Origin: Pseudovirgaria hyperparasitica
Taxonomy: Eukaryota > Ascomycota > Dothideomycetes > Acrospermales > Acrospermaceae
Direction of reading: 5' to 3'
Assembly: GCF_010093815.1 (NCBI RefSeq)
Contig: NW_022985566.1
Span: 424,206 to 488,205 of the forward strand
DNA length: 64,000 nucleotides
The position numbers and the translations under genes are program-made. The first letter of the stretch is position 1, and each line of letters begins with the position of its first letter. This document shows, piece by piece, positions 24,190 to 37,246 of the stretch. Below the pieces are notes generated by a model, which saw only the letters and a list, made by a program, of their open reading frames with translations, had not been told where the DNA came from and made no database searches.

Positions 24190-24673
24190 ATTACGATTAT
24201 TATTAATTTATGCGGATTATTGCGAATTATATTATTACTAGCTAAGGACGGCACGAAAATTAGTAAATTACGTAAATCGCACTAAATAGTAGCAAATCTA
24301 CACAAATCTATGTCTATAAGGATCGGGTAATATACCTAATAATCTAAAAAACTCTATAAAGAGTTAAGAAGTTTTTTAAAGAAAGGAATATTTCTAAGAA
24401 AAGATTTTAATATAGGTAGTACCCGGGCTTACCTAATCACATCACGTGATACGCTAGGCCTAATTAGGTAATCTCACCTATATAAGAAGTTAAGATAGAT
24501 AAAATCTAGTTTATTAGGAAAACGCTTATATGAATCTTAGATCGGCGAATATCGGTAAGTATCTAAGACGAAGCGTGGAGAACGACTAAGGTCTTACGAG
24601 ACTTAGGATGGGGATATAGGGATAGGTAATAATCTAGGTCGCTAAGGGCAGCTTCCTAGAGGGAAGGGATAAT
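24190..24673. promoter_or_regulatory. A2 region between antisense gene and 3' LTR
   Basis: Counterpart of 2014-2497: ATTAGGTAA/TTACCTAAT inverted arms around a TATCACGTGATA-like palindrome (about 24429-24471), and an AACTC/GAGTT inverted pair near 24345-24375. No coding frame seen. Confidence 0.4.
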
Positions 24674-24901
24674 TATTAGGACTTAGCCTTAGGTAGAACT
24701 CGACCTATACGTACCTTAGCTAATAGGGTTAGGAGGTAACGTGAAGGGCGGTAAACAGTCACGTGCTAGACAGATCGGCGTCCCTTTATATATATACTCT
24801 CGGATTCCTACCGAAAGGGTTCGGTAGTAATTCGTTCTGTGACAGAATACACCCTATTATTCCATCTAGCTACACTACTATCCAATAATCCTATTCTTAC
24901 A
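24674..24901 (+). repeat. A2 3' LTR
   Basis: 228-bp partner of 17519-17746, starting TATTAGGACT (TG changed to TA) and ending TTCTTACA. Confidence 0.93.
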
Positions 24902-24906
24902 GCCAC

Positions 24907-25497
24907 CTCTATACGGTCGTCTAGGTAGATAGAATAACGACACGTACTAGTATAGGGTATAGTACCATATACCTCGTGCTTAGCTATAAACTAATTATGC
25001 CTATCGAAGTCGAATTTGAGTCACTCTAAATACTCCCTTAGGACGAGGTGTAATCGACGTCCGACTTACTCGCTCTTTAAGCTAGATAACTTAAGAGAAG
25101 ATCCGAGGATCTTAAGGAGGCCTATACCCACGCGATACGAACGCATAAGGAATCGAGAGAGACATAGAATAACGACTATTACCTTCGTTAAGAGTCGTTA
25201 CTAGTCGATACGATTATCCTCCTATACGACTCGTAGCGATAGAAGGATATAGGGCGGAAGCTAAGGTAGTATTAGAGGGGGCTATATAGAATCTAGTCCG
25301 TGTTTAATTATACTTATAAGCTCGCGGAGCTTAATAGAGCTATGCTTAGAGGGACGTTTCCTAGCCATAGGTTAAAGAAATATTTTATGAGAAATATAAG
25401 TAATAAGAGTTATAATAAGCCCTCACGACTACTAATCGGAAGAATTACTAAGGAAAATAAGGAGAGTAGCGATAAGAAAAACTATTATAAATAACTT
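24907..25497 (+). pseudogene. pol: B1 pol C-terminus
   Basis: Resumes the B1 integrase after A2. The last part, 25300-25494, is open for 64 codons and contains YKLAELNRAMLRGTFPSHRL, resembling the C-terminal segment of integrase in fungal gypsy polyproteins. The same block is open in B2 (45951-46145) with only four differing residues (one M/I, three K/E), all explained by single G/A changes. Confidence 0.65.
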
Positions 25498-26189
25498 ACG
25501 GAATACCTCGACGACGCTACACGAACCCGGGTAGAAGTGGTAATTCCTACTCCGCAAGACTTTAATAGAGAAGAATATTTATATTTCCCTAGAATTAACA
25601 TCTCCTTCTAGGGGATAGAAGTTTTTTTAAGGAGGGAAGGGATACTTATAAAAGTAGTCTTATAACGATAAACTCCATTATCGAAAAAGGACGATGAACT
25701 CTATTATCGAAAGAGGATGATGAACCCTATTATTACTATAAAATAATAAAACTTATTATTAAAAGTAAGTAATGCTCGAAAGAAGACATAATAGCGTTTA
25801 CGCGAATTCCACCTACTATATATTAAAGCCGGTCGTGTAATCGAAGCCTACCTATTAAAGGCCTATTTCGTTACTATAGAACGGGCCCTATTAGAAACTA
25901 ATAAGGAAGAAAAGAAGGAGAAGGTATAGGAGAAAAAGATACTTATAGAAAGTCTTATAAGGATAAGAATATACCCGGTATCTATTCATTTATAGATTCC
26001 GCTATATACCTAGTAGACACATTTATTCATAGATTTCCTATATACCTAGTATATATTTATTTATAGATTCGACACGTATACGGGCCTACGGCCGTTGGTA
26101 AGGATTATTTATAAAAATTACTATATACCCGGTATTCGAGAAGGCATAAAAAGAGAACTTAAGATAGTATATAACTCTTCCCTCTTATA
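25498..26189 (+). other. B1 spacer with short tandem repeats
   Basis: Between pol and ORF3. It contains about three imperfect units of 24-26 bp (CTCCATTATCG-like core, about 25665-25740) and about three units of roughly 36 bp built on TTTATTCATAGATT-like sequence (about 25975-26090). B2 carries the same repeats in reverse (about 45370-45480 and 45715-45790). No convincing frame was found. Confidence 0.45.
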
Positions 26190-29100
26190 CCTCTCTATAC
26201 CTCCTTAATTAATAAAACCTTCTCCTCCACTTCCGCCTCGCTTAACTACCTCTCCTTAGAATGTAACTCGCCGATAGAACTAATAATAATAATAGCCCCG
26301 CCGAAAAAGAAAACGCCTACCCGTAAAGAGTTATAAGATCGTTAAGCACTAATAAGATAGACGCGGTCCTAGTTAAGAGTCGTAAGTGCTAAAGTAGGGC
26401 TATTAACGGCTATCATGGTATTAAGGCTATCTACTACTCCGTACGGATAGGCTAAAGAAGCTACGGAAGTAAATAAGTCTACCATTAACTAAATTATCGC
26501 TATCTAGGACCCGTAAGAGCGATAGGACTATATTCTAGACACGTTTAATAATCTCCTTTATATTACTAGCCTCGTAGAATAGCTCTTAAGTAGTATAGTT
26601 AACCTCTTCTAGGAAGTAGGAGCCGTAATAGGGTATAGTAAGGTAAAGATTAACTCCTCCATTCCGAAAGAAGTCCATGAGATAATTTATCGTGGAAGAG
26701 ATACTAACTCCCGCATTCTAAAAGCTAAAAATACGATCCTATAAAACTAGCGAAAAGACCTCCCTAATAACGACGGCTAGTTACTCTAATCCGCCCTTAG
26801 ATAGCTCTAGTAAATATAGAACTTCATAGAAAAGCTAGTAGCGCTCTTATAAATGCGGACATGGGTGAGAGCGAGGAACTAGTTAAACGTATCCCTATGG
26901 TCCCGAATCGGCTAGGGATAGAAGGGAAGGGAAATCAAGGTATATCTTTAGAGCTCTAATATCGATACCGCCCTAGCCAGCGATAGTAATAAGAATGGTC
27001 TATCTCTCTAGCAACTCTCGAACTACCCTAGCCGATAAAATGAACTAACGTTCTATAATAAGACGGGACTTATTATCCCCGCTAGTTAATAGTCATAGAT
27101 AAGTAGAATGGTTTATAGGCCCGTCGAATACTACCTATAAATTAAAGAGATAAGTATATCGCCTCCGCCTTAGACCTTACTATCGCTAAAACTAGCGTAG
27201 GTAACGTCTACGGTAAAGTCCCCTCCACGAAGCACGCCTTCTAGTTTAGTAGTACGTTATCTCTTCGAAGCTAGTTATCCGTTTAAAGTAAGTATTCCTC
27301 CTACTACCACTAGTATATATCCCTTACCGGGCTATACGAGAACCTCTTTAGTGCCCGTTACGGCCATACTAATAAAACCCACTCGCGGACGTGCCTTATC
27401 TACCGGCCCTTAGTAATTACTAGGGGCGCCTATACGATAATCCCCGGTTATTCTTAGTTCGTACTCTAAGATAATAGTATCGGTTAAGAAAGAGGACGAG
27501 CCTAAGAAGTATTAATACGCGCCTTTAGTAACGAAGACTTTTAAGGTAGCTATATTATTAAAGAAGAATTTCACGAGTATTAAGGGAATAGCCCTACTAG
27601 TACGCTAGAAAGCGTAGATAGATAATATGGCTATTCCGTATAAAGTCTACTATAAGTATTACTAAGACGTGGCTAGAAAGAATAATATACTTATTAGCGT
27701 GTCCTACTTAAACCTAGTAGCGAGACTTAAAATAGTATATAAGTTTAGAGATAACGTAGGGGCCCTTAAAGTTTATAAGGACCGCTATACCTAGTTCGCG
27801 AAGTATACGTGGCCACCTTATCCGATAGAGGCATTAGATATCTATTATTACTAGGCCCTAGAGACCCCGAAGCAAGTTATTAATATTAAAACCATCCTTA
27901 CTAGTATTATATTTATGATTTAGAAGGGGGACGGTAGGATAGATAGATAACTCTTCGACGAGTGGGAACGTACTAGAAGTATTAATATTAAAGGGCTCTT
28001 CGAGCTACTTAAAAAGACGACCTCTATACTTAATAAGAGTATCCTAGAACTCGCGAGGGATGAATTTAATATATATAAGTACTACTAGCGTATATTTAAT
28101 AAGAAATCGAACTACGGCTGGCTACGAACTATATACCACTCCTACATCTAATAGTTTATTAGATAATGTCTACTTTACTAGCTTACCTATATCGCTCTTC
28201 GGCCCGATCTTAACTACTATCTAATCTCGTACCCGTACTATGCGAAGTCCTAGAATAGGGGTAATAAGACGGGTTTTAAGCATCTCGATAACGCTATTAA
28301 TCGAATCCTCGATCCTAGCGATAGACACGGGTTTAATATAATCTAGGGGAGTATTAGTCTCGACGACGAACGAAGTAACGACTATACTATAATCGTTCCC
28401 CGCTCCTATAAGTTCTTAAATAAATAGTAGTCGAAGGCTAAGCTCCGCGAGGGGGTCAATCAAAACGGTATAATCACGGCTATTAACGATAAGATCTATA
28501 ATACGGATAATAAGAAACGATTTAGTCCCTTCGTCCCGGTCCCCTACTAGTCCCTTAAAGTACGTATCTCTAGCCTACTAATAATACACGGCGCCTAGGG
28601 TCCCGTAAAGGGTGGAAGATGCACGATACTTCTATAGTATATCACGATTAGCCCTAATTACATAATAATAGAAGTACCTAAAATAGGTATATAGAAATAA
28701 CTCGTAGTAGCTTATAGGAATTTAACTCCGGGACCTATGTCTCCGTCGGGATTTTCTAATAAATATAGCGCGATTCCTTTTACCTTCCTAGCCGTAGTTT
28801 AACTCCTAAGTTTTAACGCCGTTAGTAACGTATTAGTCGGCTATAAAAGATAGGATAGCTAGAAGGTAAAAGAAGAGGTAGCTACGTGGCTTAATGTAAG
28901 TCCTTAATAACTTAAAGCTAAGGTAGATACCTAGTTTAAGGAGGGCTCGAGGGTATTCGTGGAGACCTTTAAGAAAATAGTAAGGTAGGAAAGGCTAGTC
29001 TATAGGGATAGGTCGTTCTAGAAGGAATTTAATAAGGCGCGCGCCGCTAAGCGGCTAATTAATTTTAAGAAATTCGAGTCCAACACAGGCCTAGATAACA

Positions 29101-29219
29101 TCAAAGAGAACTTCTATAGATAGAAGAGGCCTAACGAACTATCCAATAAGGAGGAATCTAACCTCTCTAAGATAAGCAATACAATTCTTTAGGAGCTGGC
29201 TCGCGACCTCAAGTACTAA
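26190..29219 (+). pseudogene. B1 ORF3: extra sense ORF with 2OG-Fe(II) dioxygenase-like segment
   Basis: A frame of about 1,000 codons downstream of pol, ending at TAA 29217-29219, with stops only at Gln/Trp positions. The start was not fixed. The N-terminal half is helical and polar (near 26530-26900). In the C-terminal half GFKHLD (28272-28289) gives an HxD pair. Next come IQGSISLDDE (28341-28370, Gln read as TAG) and TIIVPRSYKF, where the Tyr at 28407-28409 is CAY changed to TAY at the place of a distal His; Trp residues follow. HxD...H with IQG-SLDDE and a PxxH-like site is the layout of phytanoyl-CoA-dioxygenase-like 2-oxoglutarate/Fe(II) enzymes. The tail is charged. The dioxygenase call is by motif only; the existence of the ORF is firmer. 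Confidence 0.6.
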
Positions 29220-29244
29220 GATTAGGCGCCTAAAAACCTACCTA

Positions 29245-29277
29245 ATTATTAGTTAAGGGCTACCCTTAACTAATAAT
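29245..29277. repeat. 33-nt palindrome after B1 ORF3
   Basis: Perfect inverted repeat, arms ATTATTAGTTAAGGG and CCCTTAACTAATAAT around CTA, 26 bp beyond the ORF3 stop. It could fold as a transcript hairpin. The counterpart in B2 is 42167-42199. Confidence 0.85.
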
Positions 29278-29423
29278 CCGGGCTAAGGTTTACCCGCGCT
29301 AAGAGGTTTACTAGGGGCGTATTTTATTCGTATTAAGGTCTTTCCTTTAGGCGTTCTTTATACGGTTTCTTACACGGTTACTATACTACTAAGGGTAGTA
29401 GTTCTATAGGCCGGGGAGGTATA

Positions 29424-29795
29424 TATAGAAGGCCGCTCCTATAGCCCTATATGTATATGTCCCTGGCTCGATTATATGGCTTTATTATATATTTAAGGAG
29501 GGTGTTTTCCTTGGTCATTCTACTCGGCGCGCTTCCCCCATTACTAATATTCGACTATTCGACCTTTCCTTACGTTTATAGGCCTCTATGGGTATTAATT
29601 ATTAGGCTTAGCTATTAAAGAATTAATTAAGAGTATTATATAGACCCGTCCTATCGTAAAAGAGAACTAATAAGAAGTTATACGTTTAAAGAGAACTCAT
29701 AATACCTAGGAGAGATACTTGTGAGTTCGTCGCGACTGCTATACTAAGAACACAGCCATTTATAAAAGGGACACACGTGGTAATAGCTTACCACA
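29424..29795 (+). repeat. B1 3' LTR
   Basis: 372 bp, starts TATAGAAGG (from TGCGGAAGG) and keeps the CCACA end. A purine-rich GGGGAGG tract at 29413-29419 just before it is a likely polypurine tract. Confidence 0.9.
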
Positions 29796-29799
29796 TTAT

Positions 29800-31314
29800 C
29801 TTAAAGGTACCATATATAATATTAAGTTACTAACTAATTACTAGAACTTAAAGGGGTTTATAAGCATGACGGTTTTAAACCGTTAATAGGTCTAATAGGC
29901 TAAGTAGCTTATAAACTTTTACTTTATAATCTACTATCGATCTAGAAGTATAAACCTAGCTAATAGAATATTAAGAAGACCTAACTTTAAAGAAGGCGCC
30001 TAGGATTATAGTAGCTATAGGGTCCTAGAGTAGCTATAGGCCTAACTCTTAAGGACGAGGTTAGATTTTAAGTTATTAGACGATTAGCAAGATACTAACG
30101 TTAATACTAGTAATTAAATCTCTAAGACTAAAGCCGGTAACTAAAGACGCGGTACCGAAGTCCCTAGTAGGCCGTTTATTAGCGCTATCGGGAAGGGCGA
30201 TAATACCCGGCGTAAATATCTAATTAACCTCGCCTAGTTAATCGTGGATCTATAGAAGATAGACCTAATAGTTTTAAAGTTATGTAAAATATAGTAAGAT
30301 AGATTATTATAGACTAAAGTAGACTATAAGTAGACCTTCGTGGACGGCTTACTTTACTATAATAGAAAGTACTATATACTAACGGGTAACACGCGATTTA
30401 ACGTAGTTAGCCGATACTATAATACTAACCTAGTAGGATACTTTAGGTATATACGTACCCTAAGCTTAATTCGTTAGTACTATTTTTAGGAAGATATACC
30501 TAAGTATATTAAAGAATAGATAGCTACTTATCCGATTTATTAAAGAACGAAGGCCCCTAGGCATAAGCCATATAGGAATTTATAGTCTCTTTTAGCCCCC
30601 CTCTTTATATAGGAAGATATTACTATAGACTTTATAGTTAACTTATCTCTAAGCGAGATGCTTAGAATAAGTTATAATTCTATTCTTATTATCGTGGATA
30701 GACTTATAAAGATATCTAGATATATTCTAGTATAGAAGATAATTACATCTAAAGAACTAGCGTAGGTGTTCTAGAATAAGATTATTAAGGTCCATAGTAT
30801 ACTAAAAAGGATTATTACGGACCGAGGAAGTACCTTCACGTCCAAATTCTAGATATTATTCTACGAAATAGTAAGTATAAATAGAAATATATCTATAGTA
30901 TTTTATCCTTAGACGGATGGCTAGATAGAGCGATAGAACTAGACGCTCGAGGCCTATCTACGCATATTCTATAATTTTAAGTAGGATAACTAGGCCTCCC
31001 TACTAAGTATAGTAGAGTTTATATATAATAATAGTCGTTATAGCACGATAGGTATTATACCTTTCTAGGCGAACCTCGGACGTAGTCTAAGGATAGGTTT
31101 TAAGCCTTAGACGGTCTAATTTAATCGAATAATAGATGTGAACGTCCACGCTTAGGAATTAGCAATTAAAATCTTCGAAACCGCACGTAACTATTACGCT
31201 ATAATCTAATAAGTAAACGACTCGTATACGAAGTACTATAATAGGTTAGCTAAGGATTAGATATATAAGGAGGGCGATAAGGTCCTTCTTAACGTCTATA
31301 ATATACGAACGTCG
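29800..31314 (+). pseudogene. pol: element C RNase H end and integrase
   Basis: Continues C pol after B1. RNase H ends near 29900. Integrase follows with ITIDFIVNLS (first catalytic Asp, about 30622), TDRGS (second Asp, about 30818) and LEAYLRIF (likely Glu, about 30950), i.e. the DDE triad positions. LLNVYNIR near 31290 marks the start of the C-terminal domain. A3 interrupts at 31315. Stops at Gln/Trp codons. Confidence 0.75.
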
Positions 31315-31542
31315 TGTTAGGACTTAGCCTTAGGTAGGACTCGACCTGTACGTACCTTAGCTAACAGGGTTAGGAGGTAACGTAAAGGGCGGTAAATAGT
31401 CACGTGCTAGATAGATCGGCGTCCCTTTATATATATACTCTCGGATTCCTACCGAAAGGGTTCGGTAGTAATTCGTTCTATAATAGAATATACCCTATTA
31501 TTCTATCTAGCTACACTACTATCTAATAACCCTATTCTTATA
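31315..31542 (+). repeat. A3 5' LTR
   Basis: 228 bp. It retains TGTTAGG at the start; the end reads TTCTTATA. The following primer site is slightly altered (TTCGAATTACTCCC). Confidence 0.92.
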
Positions 31543-31699
31543 TTCGAATTACTCCCTATATAGTACTATAGCTAAGATAGTCTAACTAGAACTAAGAAGG
31601 TCGACACGATCTACTATAGGGATAAGTAATACTATATTAAATAATAGGGATCCTCTATAATTAGTATTAAATCCGGCCGTTCTTAATAGAGAAGTAGAG

Positions 31700-34600
31700 A
31701 TGTCCGACCGAATCACGGAACTTTCTAATAAGGAAATAGTAGATATACTAAGCGACTTCCCACGATAGGAAGCTAGATAACGAGTTATGGTAGAGCTACA
31801 CGAGGAATCGTAACCATTAATCGCCGAACTATAGGAGTATATCGCTAATTAAGCCCGAGAGATATAGATTCTTAAAGAATAGACCGAACGTGCGAAACTC
31901 CTCGTAAAACGACGAGAACTTAACGAGTCTCTTAAAAGACTACGCGGAGCGATAATAGCTAAACGATAGCCTATACTAATCTAGGCGGAATCAATTTATC
32001 CCCCACTGGAATTACGATAATCTACTATAGTTCCGGCCACTTTACTACTAACTTACTCTATCCCGTCCCTAGGTATACCGAAACCTAAAGATCTAACTAT
32101 ATTTATAGGGAAGAACTAAAAGGAGTGGAAAGATTAGAAGAGAGACTACGAGAAGTACTTCCTTAATAACCCTATGCTCTTTTCTACCGAAGTATAATAT
32201 ATTTCATTCGGAGAACATTACTTAGGTTTATAATCCCACGATTAATAGAATAGATAGAAGGAAGTTAAGCTACTATCGGTAATAACCTAGGAATATTTAG
32301 CTATATTTATACTAAATACCCTCGGAACTAACGGAGAACGCGAAAGAAAGGCACTATCTAAGTTAAAAAGCGTGGTATAACGACCGAACTAGACACCTAC
32401 TTAACTACTATAATATCTATAAAACCTCTAGAATAATATCCCTATACTATAGGAAAATATTCGTATATTCTAGTTTCGCGAAGTACTACTCCCGTTAATC
32501 CGCGAAAGATTAGGAATAGTATTATTAAGTTTTAACTATCTATACGAATTAGAGGAGAAAGCTAATAAATACTACCGCATCCTTAAGGAACGCGGCTCTC
32601 TAGGTAAAACCGACGAACCCTATACGGGTTAGAAACGAGGTTAATTAAATACGTTTAATTAAGAGTAACCTTACCGCGATTAACACTAGAAGAGCGTAAA
32701 TCGGGGTAGAAACGCGTTAAGAGGACACCGAAATAATTAAGGCGGTAGTTCCTAACACGGAAAAGGATAAGGTATAGGCTTAAATATAACGCCTATTATA
32801 AAATAGTAGGATTATAGCGTACTTTATTACTATAAGTATAGAGAAAAGGGATATATTTCGCCTAACTATAAGAATCCGAAAAAAGAATAGGCTAGTACGC
32901 GAGACCTAACCGCGTTCTTAGCTAAATTATATATACTTAGGAGGAGCTATAGCGCCTTCTAGCGAGTAAAGACCTAATATTACTAAAAGTATCGTTACCT
33001 ATAGTAAATGGTAATAAAACTATATAGGCCCTCGTGGACACTAGTATAGAAGATAACTATATTTCGTCGATTCTCGCTAAGGAGTATAGATTATCGTACG
33101 ATCTCGGTAAAGTTAGCTAAACCATTATAGTTAATAGATATAAAGTTAGAACTTTAGATAAAACTATAACGAATTACGAAGTTCATAACTTAAAGATAAT
33201 TAAATAGTAGATATCTAATAAATTCATCGTGGCTAATATTAGCTAATAGAATATGATTCTAGGGATGCCTTAGCTTAAACGCCTAAACCTAATCCTTAAT
33301 TTTTAGAAGGAGATATTAACGTTCCGTTAACATCACGGTAAATTATACTAGTAAGTTATAACTATTAGTAAGGAGGCATAGAACCTCGTCGTACGGACCC
33401 GATTATTACTAATCTATCTTATATCTCTATTAATCGTCGACGAAGACGAAGAGGATAGTAATAATCGGGGTAAAGACACGCTACCTAACGTATATTCGTA
33501 GTATACGGATATGTTTTCGGCAGGAGACGCGTTACTTCTCCCTAACTATAGACTATATAAGCTAAAGATCGAGCTCGAAGAGGGAGTAGACGTCCCTTAT
33601 AGTCTACTTTACCTACTTTTAAGACTAGAACTTAAAGTTCTTTATAAATATATCGAAGAATATCTCGGAAGAGACTAGATACGTCGTAGTACGTTATTAG
33701 CCGGCGTACCTATTCTCTTTATAAAGAAGAAAGACGGAAGTTTACGTCTATGCGTCGACTATTAAGTACTAAATATAGTAACTAAGAAGAATCGTCACCT
33801 ATTACCGTTAGTTAGTGAATCTTTAGACTAATTAATAAAGGTAAAGTACTTTACGAAGCTAGATTTACGAGATATATATTACCGGCTTCGAATCCGTCGC
33901 GGAGATAAGTGGAAAACCACATTTCGGACTAGATATAGTCATTTTAAGTATACTATTATGCCGTTTAGGCTAATAAATGCGCTAGGAGCGTTCTAAGGAT
34001 ATATTAATACTATACTTATAGGATTACTTAATATAATCTATATAGTTTACCTTAATAACATACTGATTTACTCTAATAGTATATAGGATTACGAAGAATA
34101 TGTAAAATCGGTGCTAAATCGTTTAAGATAGTATAAACTCTACGTAAAGTTATCTAAATATAAGTTTTACTAATAAGAAGTTAGGTTTCTCGGCTTTATT
34201 ATAATACACGGCGGCCTTAAAATGGAGCTAGAGCGTGTTAAGACTATTATAGAATAGCTAGAACCTACTACTATACGTTAAATCAGGACGTTTATAGGTT
34301 TCGTGAACTATTATCGTAAATTTATTATAGGTTTCTTATGAATTACGGCGCCGCTTAATAAACTTACCGAAAATGGCGGTAAAATCCCTATAGGTGGGCG
34401 AGTATAGCGTAAAGCGGAGTCGGTCGAGATATAGTTAACGCCGGAAGCGTAAGATACGTTCCGATCGTTAAAGAATTACTTTATAACTATACTAATCCTT
34501 AGATATTTTAATCCTAAGAAGTATATTTAGGTCGAAATAGACGTATCTAGATTTATAATTACTAGAATCATTAGTTAACCGTATAAAGATGCGAAAGATA

Positions 34601-36946
34601 AGGTATAATAGTACCCGGTCGCCTTCTTTTCCTATAAAATAGCGGATATAGAGACGCGTTATAACACGCACGACTAGGAACTACTCGTAATTATTAAGAG
34701 TTTTAAATAATGGCGATATTATTTAGAAGGCTCTATATATTAGATTGAATTATTATCGGATCACGTAAATCTACGTTACTTTATGTCGACTAAGGTCCTT
34801 AATCGCCGATAAGTATGTTAGGCTAAGTAGATATTAATATTTAACTTTAAAATCTCATATAAAGCTAGAAGAGAGAATAAAGTAGATCCTCTATTATAGT
34901 ATAAAGATTACGAGAAATCGTCGTAGAATGATATAGATAGTTAGTATAATTTAGACTATACTATACTATAGATACTAAAAGACTAGTTATCTAATAGAGT
35001 ACTAGAAGCTAGGACACTTTCGGCGACTCTCCGCGGGAATTAGAGCGGGTATTAAGTAATCTAAACTAACGTCTAAGAAATAGAGTAAATCCTCGAAGAC
35101 TTAATTAAATCTACCTAGAATTCTAATATATTAGTAAAGAAAGTTATAAGCATGAAGGGAATCGCTATAGAACCGCCGTAGTTATTAAGGTAGGAACGAC
35201 GATCGGACGCGATCTACTTCTAAGACCGACTCTACGTGCCGGAGGGCGGCTTATAAATTAATATTTTAAGGGAATAGTACGATTACGTATTAGTAGGATA
35301 CTTTAGCGTTATAAGAATGGTCGATTTAATCCGAAGAACGTATAACTAGCCAGGTCTTTATAAGTATATAAAGGACTACGTAAAAACGTGTAACGTTTAC
35401 CAGTATACGAAAGTATATAGACACTTACCATATAGCGAATTAAGGCTATTACCTATACTAAATAAGGCATGGAAAGAATTATTAATAGATTTTATTATAG
35501 ATCTACCCCTAAGTAAGTGTCTTAGGCATGTTTATAATAGTTTACTTATAGTTCTAGATAGATTTACGAAGATATTATACTATATCCCTATAAGAAAGAC
35601 GATCTAAGTACCGGATCTTATAGATATACTACTTCGTAATATAGTTCGGCTCTATAGTATACTAAACGGTATAGTTTCGGATAGAGGTCCGTAGATAACG
35701 TCTAAGTTTTAGAAGGATTTCTACTATACGCTAGGAATTAAGCGGAAACTTAGTACCGCGTTCTACCTATAAATAGATAGGTAGATAGAGCGGTAGAATC
35801 AGATAGTTAAGGCGTATTTACGCGTATATTATAACTATAAGTAAGATAACTAGGTAAGGTTAGTCTATATCGCGGAATTCGCGTATAATAACAGCCGATA
35901 TATATTAATCTACGTAAGTCCGTTCGAAGTAAACTTCGGTTAAAACCATAAAGCGTAGTTTATAGAAACTTAGTATAAATCAGAGTAGTCTAACGTTAAG
36001 GCGACGGAGATTATAATAGAACTATTCTAAACGTAAAGAAGCGTTATAAAGTTATTATAAGATACTATAGATTATAGTAAATCGCACTATAATAAGGGTA
36101 GAAAGTCTATAATCTTTAATATTAGAGATAAAGTTTTACTAAATAGCAAGAATATTCATAGTATTAGGCTAAAGAAGAAGCTTAACTACATAATAATAGA
36201 TCTATTTAAGGTTACTTATATAATTAATAACTAGGCGTATAAGTTGAAACTCCCTTCTACGTTAAAGATATATAATATATTCTATATTATGCTTCTTAAG
36301 CCATTCCATGCCTTATCGTTGCCGGATCATTCCGAATAGACGTTATATAAAGTAGTTATATAAGAAGGTGCGGATATCTACGAAGTTAAGTAGATACTAG
36401 GCTAATAACGTGCCGAAGATGGCACGTGGCTATATAAAATTTATTAGAAAGGGTATAATCCTAACGAAGATACTTAGGAACCTATAATAAACATTAGTAA
36501 AGCAGCGATATTAGTATATAAGTAGCGATTAGTAAAGGAAGCCGCGGAATTATAGAGAATTATACTAAAGTACAGCGATTCGATATTTTTTAGTATAGTT
36601 TAGCGCTAAGAACGGCCGCCTAAAAGGAAGAAGATAAAAGAGATATAGATCTTTAAAACATTCTAAGGAATTAAGGAACTTCCTTAGAAAGTTCGAACTT
36701 AGAACTTTAAAAAATTTAACTAAAAAAGAGACTTAGAAAAATAATTTACTAAGAGAAATGGACATCAAAAATCGGTGCCGATCGGTATAGATCGGTATAG
36801 ATTACTAAAGAGATTAAGAAAGTTATTATTAAAGAAAGATAAAATTAAGAAAGCTAAAAGAAAATATAAAGATCTATATAGATCTATATAAACTCGCACT
36901 AATCTATCTAGAAGAAGTAAGATCGCTTTAAAATTAAAACCGAAAA
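31700..36946 (+). pseudogene. gag-pol: A3 gag-pol, RIP-inactivated
   Basis: Same domain order as A2: ATG at 31700 (MSDRITELSN), gag with zinc knuckle lost to Tyr (about 32830-32870), protease, RT, RNase H, integrase, chromodomain (about 36345-36525) and a damaged AT-hook (near 36600). More Gln, His and Cys codons are converted than in A2. The C-terminal limit is approximate. Confidence 0.8.
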
Positions 36947-37246
36947 ACTAAAAAACGCTAGATAAAAGAGATATATTAGTACTAATCGGTATAGATCTAA
37001 ACTAATTAAGTCGGAGTAGAAGTAGAAGTACTAATTACCGCGATAGTTATATCTAATTCCTTCCGCTAGTTCTTATTTAGTATAGTATAGAGCTTTATAA
37101 TATAAGTCTCTAGCCTTTCGTTCCGATACTATAAATTCTATATAGCGCGCCTTATAGCTATAAACTCCTCTATAGAAACCTATGGAGTAGCGGGACCCGG
37201 GATAGAGAGGGACGGACCGGCGCGCGCACGCTAAGAATTATATAAA

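Larger units (their letters stand above)
17519..24901 (+). mobile_element. Element A copy 2 (A2): complete 7.38-kb chromovirus inside B1
   Basis: Length 7,383 bp, LTRs 17519-17746 and 24674-24901, target duplication GCCAC at 17514-17518 and 24902-24906. B2 at 46539-46543 carries the undisturbed site with GTGGC (the same bases on the other strand) once, so the insertion is directly demonstrated by an empty site. This is the reference copy for family A because RIP damage is moderate. Confidence 0.95.
10968..29795 (+). mobile_element. Element B copy 1 (B1): 11.44-kb gypsy-type element with extra ORF, holding A2
   Basis: An LTR retrotransposon with 372-bp LTRs (10968-11339 and 29424-29795). The target duplication is 4 bp, TTAT (10964-10967 and 29796-29799); element D at about 62705 has the intact site once. 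Without A2 and its duplication it is 11,440 bp, matching B2 (11,441 bp). Content: gag, a spacer with protease, reverse transcriptase, RNase H, integrase, then a third sense ORF of about 1,000 codons. The pol motifs match a fungal gypsy group with FLDDLG at the polymerase site. RIP stops occur throughout, but several catalytic codons survive. Confidence 0.92.
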
